From contig NZ_QTWS01000014.1 of NCBI RefSeq assembly GCF_003461245.1, forward strand, positions 1 to 64,000: DNA of 64,000 bases, read 5' to 3'. Numbering within the stretch: the first letter of the stretch is position 1; each line of letters opens with the position of its first letter. A model generated the notes under the pieces. It saw only the letters and a program-made list of their open reading frames with translations, made no database searches and had not been told where the DNA came from. The position numbers were made by a program, and so were the translations under genes. Of this stretch, positions 60,772-64,000 are shown piece by piece. This DNA is from Blautia sp. AF19-10LB (GTDB lineage: Bacteria > Bacillota > Clostridia > Lachnospirales > Lachnospiraceae).

Positions 60772-61478
60772 TCGATCTCCTCCACCGGTGTCGGATGGTC
60801 ATTCAGTTCCATCGAAGAAACGGTTCCATTTTTGATATGGATCACACGGTCTGCCATAGGTGTCAGCGCAGAATTATGCGTGATGACGATCACCGTCATC
60901 CCCTTCTCCCTGCACATGTCCTGAAGCAGCTTGAGGATTGCCTTACCGGTCTGGTAATCAAGTGCACCTGTCGGCTCATCACAAAGGAGAAGCTTCGGAT
61001 TCTTTGCAAGGGCTCTCGCTATGGAAACACGCTGCTGTTCGCCACCGGAAAGCTGTGCGGGGAAATTCCCCATTCGATCCTTAAGGCCGACTTCTCTGAG
61101 GACCTGTGCCGCATCCAGAGGATTCTTGCAGATCTGCATGGCAAGTTCTACATTTTCCAGTGCTGTCAGGTTCGGAACCAGATTATAAAACTGGAATACA
61201 AAACCGATGTCATCACGGCGATATGCCGTAAGCTGTCTGCCGCTATAATCTGTGATATTTCTGCCATCTACCAGAACCTTTCCCTTCGATGCAGTATCCA
61301 TGCCGCCGAGAATATTCAGAACAGTCGTCTTGCCGGCCCCACTCGGTCCTACAATGACTACAAATTCACCTTTGGAAATCTCAAAACTGATCTCATCGAC
61401 TGCACGGATTTCGACTTCACCCATCTTGTATATTTTGGAAACTTTATCTAATTTTACATATGCTTCTGGATTATTCAT
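60765..61478 (-). CDS. ABC transporter ATP-binding protein (MacB/LolD type)
   Basis: 237 residues, [20 protein letters not shown]. Walker [11 protein letters not shown]-loop [19 protein letters not shown], signature LSGGEQQR, Walker [13 protein letters not shown] and His-switch [10 protein letters not shown] are all intact. The class pairs with FtsX-like permeases. It is translationally coupled to the permease. The promoter region carries an inverted repeat (61494-61525). Confidence 0.96.
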   Translation of the reverse strand: MNNPEAYVKLDKVSKIYKMGEVEIRAVDEISFEISKGEFVVIVGPSGAGKTTVLNILGGMDTASKGKVLVDGRNITDYSGRQLTAYRRDDIGFVFQFYNLVPNLTALENVELAMQICKNPLDAAQVLREVGLKDRMGNFPAQLSGGEQQRVSIARALAKNPKLLLCDEPTGALDYQTGKAILKLLQDMCREKGMTVIVITHNSALTPMADRVIHIKNGTVSSMELNDHPTPVEEIEW

Positions 61479-61493
61479 CAGCCTCTCCCTGTC

Positions 61494-61525
61494 GTTATAC
61501 CGTTGTAGTTACCCTTAAGTATAAC
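61494..61525. promoter_or_regulatory. Inverted repeat in the ABC transporter promoter region
   Basis: GTTATAC (61494-61500) and GTATAAC (61519-61525) form an inverted repeat separated by 18 bp, lying 16 bp before the ATPase gene start. On the minus strand the upstream arm contains a -10-like TATACT. Possible repressor site. Confidence 0.45.
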
Positions 61526-61527
61526 AC

Positions 61528-61563
61528 AAAAAAGCACTGCCCGGAACAGCTTCCAGACAATGC
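61528..61563 (-). terminator. Intrinsic terminator after the spore protein gene
   Basis: A 13-bp stem with some G-T pairs (GCATTGTCTGGAA/TTCCGGGCAGTGC) and a 4-nt loop, followed by six T on the minus strand. Confidence 0.88.
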
Positions 61564-61579
61564 CTTTTGTGAAATTTTT

Positions 61580-61780
61580 CTAAAGTGTGGAATCCTTTTC
61601 TTTCCTGCGGCCGGTCATCAGGCCTCCGATCCTTCCGGTTTCTTTGGCCGAGAGGCTTTTCCAGCCGCTCTCGAGGACCTTGTCAAGAATTCCCATTTCT
61701 TCTGCGATCTCATACTTGATCTTTTCTTCTTCGGGAAGTTCGCCCCGCAGATATGCCTCCACTTCTTTCTCCTTGTTCAT
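61580..61780 (-). CDS. Small acid-soluble spore protein, alpha/beta type (divergent)
   Basis: 66 residues, MNKEKEVEAYLRGELPEEEK, ATG 61780 with GGAG upstream. The core KIKYEIAEEMGILDKVLESG followed by LSAKETGRIGGLMTGRRK fits the alpha/beta-type SASPs: a helix with the protease-cleavage-like EIAEE site, then the conserved GxxGG helix. These proteins coat and protect forespore DNA and are degraded on germination. A sigma G-type promoter lies 32 bp upstream, giving independent support. Confidence 0.8.
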   Translation of the reverse strand: MNKEKEVEAYLRGELPEEEKIKYEIAEEMGILDKVLESGWKSLSAKETGRIGGLMTGRRKEKDSTL

Positions 61781-61811
61781 GTCCTTTCACTCCTTTGTTG
61801 CTTTTCTTTTG

Positions 61812-61841
61812 GAGTATGGACAGTTTGAAGAAAATTTATTC
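61812..61841 (-). promoter_or_regulatory. Sigma G-type promoter of the spore protein gene
   Basis: On the minus strand GAATA, 18 bp, CATACTC. It matches the forespore pattern GHATR/CATNHTA except for the last base. The -35 falls just before the pspC stop codon. Confidence 0.65.
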
Positions 61842-61849
61842 ACTCAGGA

Positions 61850-62035
61850 TCAGCCTTTCGGAATAACGATGGCTGCAATGATGTACGCCCAGATTCCCGC
61901 GCCGCCGAAGCAGGTGAGGATGACCCATGCAAGACGCACCAGTGTCGGATCAATGTCAAAATATTCAGCGATGCCTCCGCATACACCGCACAGCATATAA
62001 TTTGCGGAAGATTTGTAAAGTCGTTTGTTATTCAT
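61850..62035 (-). CDS. pspC: PspC-domain membrane protein
   Basis: 61 residues from ATG 62035 (MNNKRLYKSSANYMLCGVCG). Single PspC domain: CGVCGGIAEYFDIDPTLVRL followed by two hydrophobic segments (VILTCFGGAGIWAYIIAAIV). PspC proteins sense or respond to membrane stress. It closes the padR-DUF1700-DUF4097-pspC operon. Confidence 0.92.
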   Translation of the reverse strand: MNNKRLYKSSANYMLCGVCGGIAEYFDIDPTLVRLAWVILTCFGGAGIWAYIIAAIVIPKG

Positions 62036-62062
62036 AAAATCTGCCTTCTTTCTCAAAAAAAC

Positions 62063-62932
62063 TTATTTACTAAAACTAACTGTAATATTACCAACGCCGC
62101 AGTTCAATTCCATATCTCCTTTGGCATTTGGATTCGTGATATTTTTGTCGTGGCCGATGCCGCTGTACGAACTGTCACCGATGTCCACATTTCCTGCCGC
62201 ACAGGAAATCTCATAATTATAGTCGGCTTCTTTGCCAAGAATGTCAAGGTCAACATTTCCGATACCGCAGTCAACTTCCAGATCGTGTATATCCAGTTCT
62301 GATATTTCTACATTTCCGGTGCCGACTTCAACCGAGATATCGTTGGCTACGCTGATCTTCCCTGTATTTGTAAACTCGCCTGCTCCTACAGACACATCCA
62401 GGTCATCTGTTCTGAAATCATCACACATCGTAACAGTACCTGCTGCAACCTCTATGGAAGTGTCCTTAAACCTCAGGTTCTTCGGATAACTCACAGTTAT
62501 CTCACGTTCCTGTGTCCTGCCAAGTGACTCGATGACCAGGCTGTCATCGTCTGTACCAATCCTTACTTTGTCTTTCTTCGAACCGGACACTTCTACGCGG
62601 ATCTTGTCTCCGTCACAGCTCTGAAGCTTAAGTGCATCTCCACTCAGGGAAAAATCCAGATCCGATACCGGGTCAATCTCAAAGATTTCTTTGTCATCCT
62701 CTGTCGTGACCGGCTTAAGCTGTGTGATCTCATCCCAGTCTTCGTCCCAGGAATCATGGCTCTCCTGTAAGGCAGAATTCGCAATTTTCCTGATATTTCC
62801 ATTCAGTCCATATTTCGTAAGATTGATGCCTGTGATCGTCGCTCCCATGGCAACGCCTCCTATGCTGAGTCCCAGTCCGACAACGGCAAGGGCTAATGCA
62901 AGTTTAAGAATCCGTTTGGAAAATTTTCTCAT
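62063..62932 (-). CDS. DUF4097-family membrane-anchored beta-helix protein
   Basis: 289 residues. N-terminal signal anchor (about 8-30, ILKLALALAVVGLGLSIGG) followed by an extracytoplasmic domain of repeated beta turns with GAGEF, GTGNVEIS, GIGNVDLD, AAGNVDIG and GVGNITVS, the right-handed helix repeat of DUF4097 proteins. They often occur with PadR, HAAS/DUF1700 and PspC genes, as here. The function is thought to be envelope-stress or structural. It overlaps the DUF1700 gene by 4 nt. Confidence 0.9.
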   Translation of the reverse strand: MRKFSKRILKLALALAVVGLGLSIGGVAMGATITGINLTKYGLNGNIRKIANSALQESHDSWDEDWDEITQLKPVTTEDDKEIFEIDPVSDLDFSLSGDALKLQSCDGDKIRVEVSGSKKDKVRIGTDDDSLVIESLGRTQEREITVSYPKNLRFKDTSIEVAAGTVTMCDDFRTDDLDVSVGAGEFTNTGKISVANDISVEVGTGNVEISELDIHDLEVDCGIGNVDLDILGKEADYNYEISCAAGNVDIGDSSYSGIGHDKNITNPNAKGDMELNCGVGNITVSFSK

Positions 62933-63636
62933 AATCCCGCCTCCTTCTTCTTACTTCCTCTGTTTACAAGCCGGCTGCAGAAATCTATAAATTTCCGCAG
63001 GATCGCCGGAAGTACTTTCGTTGCTGCCCAGACCAGAAATACAAGTCCGACCAGTGCAAGTGCAAGGATCAGAAGTCCGACCCCGATCCCAAGGATTCCA
63101 AATCCGATGCTGGCGGAAAAGCATGCCCCGATCCCTGCTCCAATGACTGCGATCCCTGCTGCAAAAAGCCCTACGACCGCTGCCCCGATCCCAAATACGA
63201 TCAGAAACGGAAGAAGTGCCAGTGCAACGATAAATCCGAGGACTCCTCCGACTGCACCCTTGATCAGCGGTGAGATAAATACCAGCAGGATCAATACCAG
63301 GATCACTCCTGCATTACTGCCCTTACGCTCTGCGTGGTATCCACGCTCCGCACGGCTGCCTCTCTGCTCCGGCATCTGCATATCCTCCTTTACACGGTCA
63401 TCCTGAAAGCCATTCTCCGTGTATTCCCCGTAATTCTGTGAGCTTTCCCTGAGGTCTGCCTTGATGATAGCAGCTACCTTGCCCGGACTTCCAAGCTCCC
63501 TGATCACATTTGCCTCCTGATCCTCTCCGGCGTCGTCGAAGTAACTCTCGTAATAATCAAGAGCCTCCTGCCTTTCCTCCTCAGAGATGTCAGAAAGCAG
63601 CTTCTCCAGTTGTTCCATAAACTGCGCTCTGTTCAT
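62929..63636 (-). CDS. DUF1700/HAAS-domain membrane protein
   Basis: 235 residues, MNRAQFMEQLEKLLSDISEE. The first ~65 residues are the HAAS helix bundle (ERQEALDYYESYFDDAGEDQ, then VIRELGSPGKVAAIIK), followed by a polar linker and three to four Gly-rich membrane segments (about 110-215). HAAS proteins are partners of PadR regulators encoded next to them. It overlaps padR by 4 nt. Confidence 0.92.
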   Translation of the reverse strand: MNRAQFMEQLEKLLSDISEEERQEALDYYESYFDDAGEDQEANVIRELGSPGKVAAIIKADLRESSQNYGEYTENGFQDDRVKEDMQMPEQRGSRAERGYHAERKGSNAGVILVLILLVFISPLIKGAVGGVLGFIVALALLPFLIVFGIGAAVVGLFAAGIAVIGAGIGACFSASIGFGILGIGVGLLILALALVGLVFLVWAATKVLPAILRKFIDFCSRLVNRGSKKKEAGL

Positions 63637-63956
63637 AACTCTATGCCTCCCTCAAACAGTTTCGTAATCTTGGTTGAATAGTTCTTCCATTCAACTCTGT
63701 AAAGATTAAGCTGTGCCATTCCTTTCTCTGTGATCTTGTAGTATCTGCGATTCCTGCCTGCATATGCCATGTCATAGGTCTCCAGGCATTCATCCTTCTG
63801 TAATCTCCGAAGGACCGGATACAGCGTGGACTCAGATACCTCCAGCACACTCCGCACATCCTGGGTGATCTTGTAACCGTAGGTTCCCTCCTCTTCCTTG
63901 GAAACTACCGCCAGCACGATCGCATCCAGGAGTGCTGCACCTGTATTAAATACCAT
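63633..63956 (-). CDS. PadR-family transcriptional regulator
   Basis: 107 residues, MVFNTGAALLDAIVLAVVSK. The winged helix is clear: EEEGTYGYKITQDVRSVLEV, SESTLYPVLRRLQKDECLET and the wing GRNRRYYKITEKGMAQL. PadR proteins repress their own operon and respond to envelope or phenolic stress in other bacteria. It is first in the operon with the HAAS, DUF4097 and PspC genes. Only 44 bp upstream are in the window; they are AT-rich. Confidence 0.94.
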   Translation of the reverse strand: MVFNTGAALLDAIVLAVVSKEEEGTYGYKITQDVRSVLEVSESTLYPVLRRLQKDECLETYDMAYAGRNRRYYKITEKGMAQLNLYRVEWKNYSTKITKLFEGGIEL

Positions 63957-64000
63957 GCTCTCACTTCCTGTTCATATATTCTATAATATTATTATTTTGT

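Noticed and set aside
1..64000. CRISPR array, tRNA or rRNA genes
   Set aside because: No regularly spaced repeats, cloverleaf or rRNA sequence was seen in the window.

Overview
The window reads as the chromosome of a spore-forming, low-GC Gram-positive of the Clostridia, most likely family Lachnospiraceae. The support is the SpoIIA (SpoIIAA-SpoIIAB-sigma F) and SpoVA sporulation operons, a complete S10-spc-alpha ribosomal cluster, MurT/GatD peptidoglycan amidation, a zinc-type S14, an unusually long L17, and a Crh-like HPr next to RapZ and WhiA. The genus cannot be fixed from sequence alone.

Positions 1 to about 13,490 are mobile DNA. They hold one end of a conjugative element of the Tn1549-like kind (HTH replication-type protein, DUF5348, PcfB/DUF3801, VirD4 coupling protein, small protein, Maff-2, VirB6), all on the minus strand and running off the left edge. 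Its maff-2 gene is split. A 7,838 bp mobilizable element (763-8600) lies between the two halves, has imperfect terminal inverted repeats, and removing it with one AA dinucleotide restores the maff-2 frame exactly. This inner element carries a large serine recombinase, a TnpW-like protein, a DnaC-like ATPase, a RepA-type initiator, a Cys-rich protein, a MOB relaxase with MobC, a probable oriT region, and two AT-rich exported proteins of unknown function.

From 13,570 to 19,600: xpt; an orphan sugar-binding-type lipoprotein with a Thr/Pro tail; a regulator with HTH and a partial WYL/WCX region; murT-gatD; and an orphan LytTR regulator whose receiver lacks the phospho-acceptor Asp. Upstream of the LytTR gene are three TGACGTT repeats and a run of nine C.

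From 19,637 to 36,404 is the ribosomal protein supercluster on the minus strand. I see three structured regulatory regions: a roughly 225 nt S10-operon leader behind a strong promoter, competing hairpins and a terminator after infA, and a separate promoter for rpmJ-rpsM-rpsK-rpsD-rpoA-rplQ.

From 36,557 to 46,570: a signal-peptidase-like membrane protein, then tcdA-murB-rapZ-whiA-crh (minus), the spoVA operon (plus, with a sigma G-type promoter and order AB-AC-AD-AE-AA), and the Ser/Thr transporter sstT.

From 46,660 to the right edge: queT behind a preQ1-I riboswitch; the spoIIA operon; a zinc-ribbon/TPR membrane protein; folC; an LTA-synthase-type enzyme; valS with an intrinsic terminator in its short leader; an ABC transporter with a very long extracytoplasmic coiled coil; a small acid-soluble spore protein with a sigma G-type promoter; and a padR-DUF1700-DUF4097-pspC envelope-stress-like operon.
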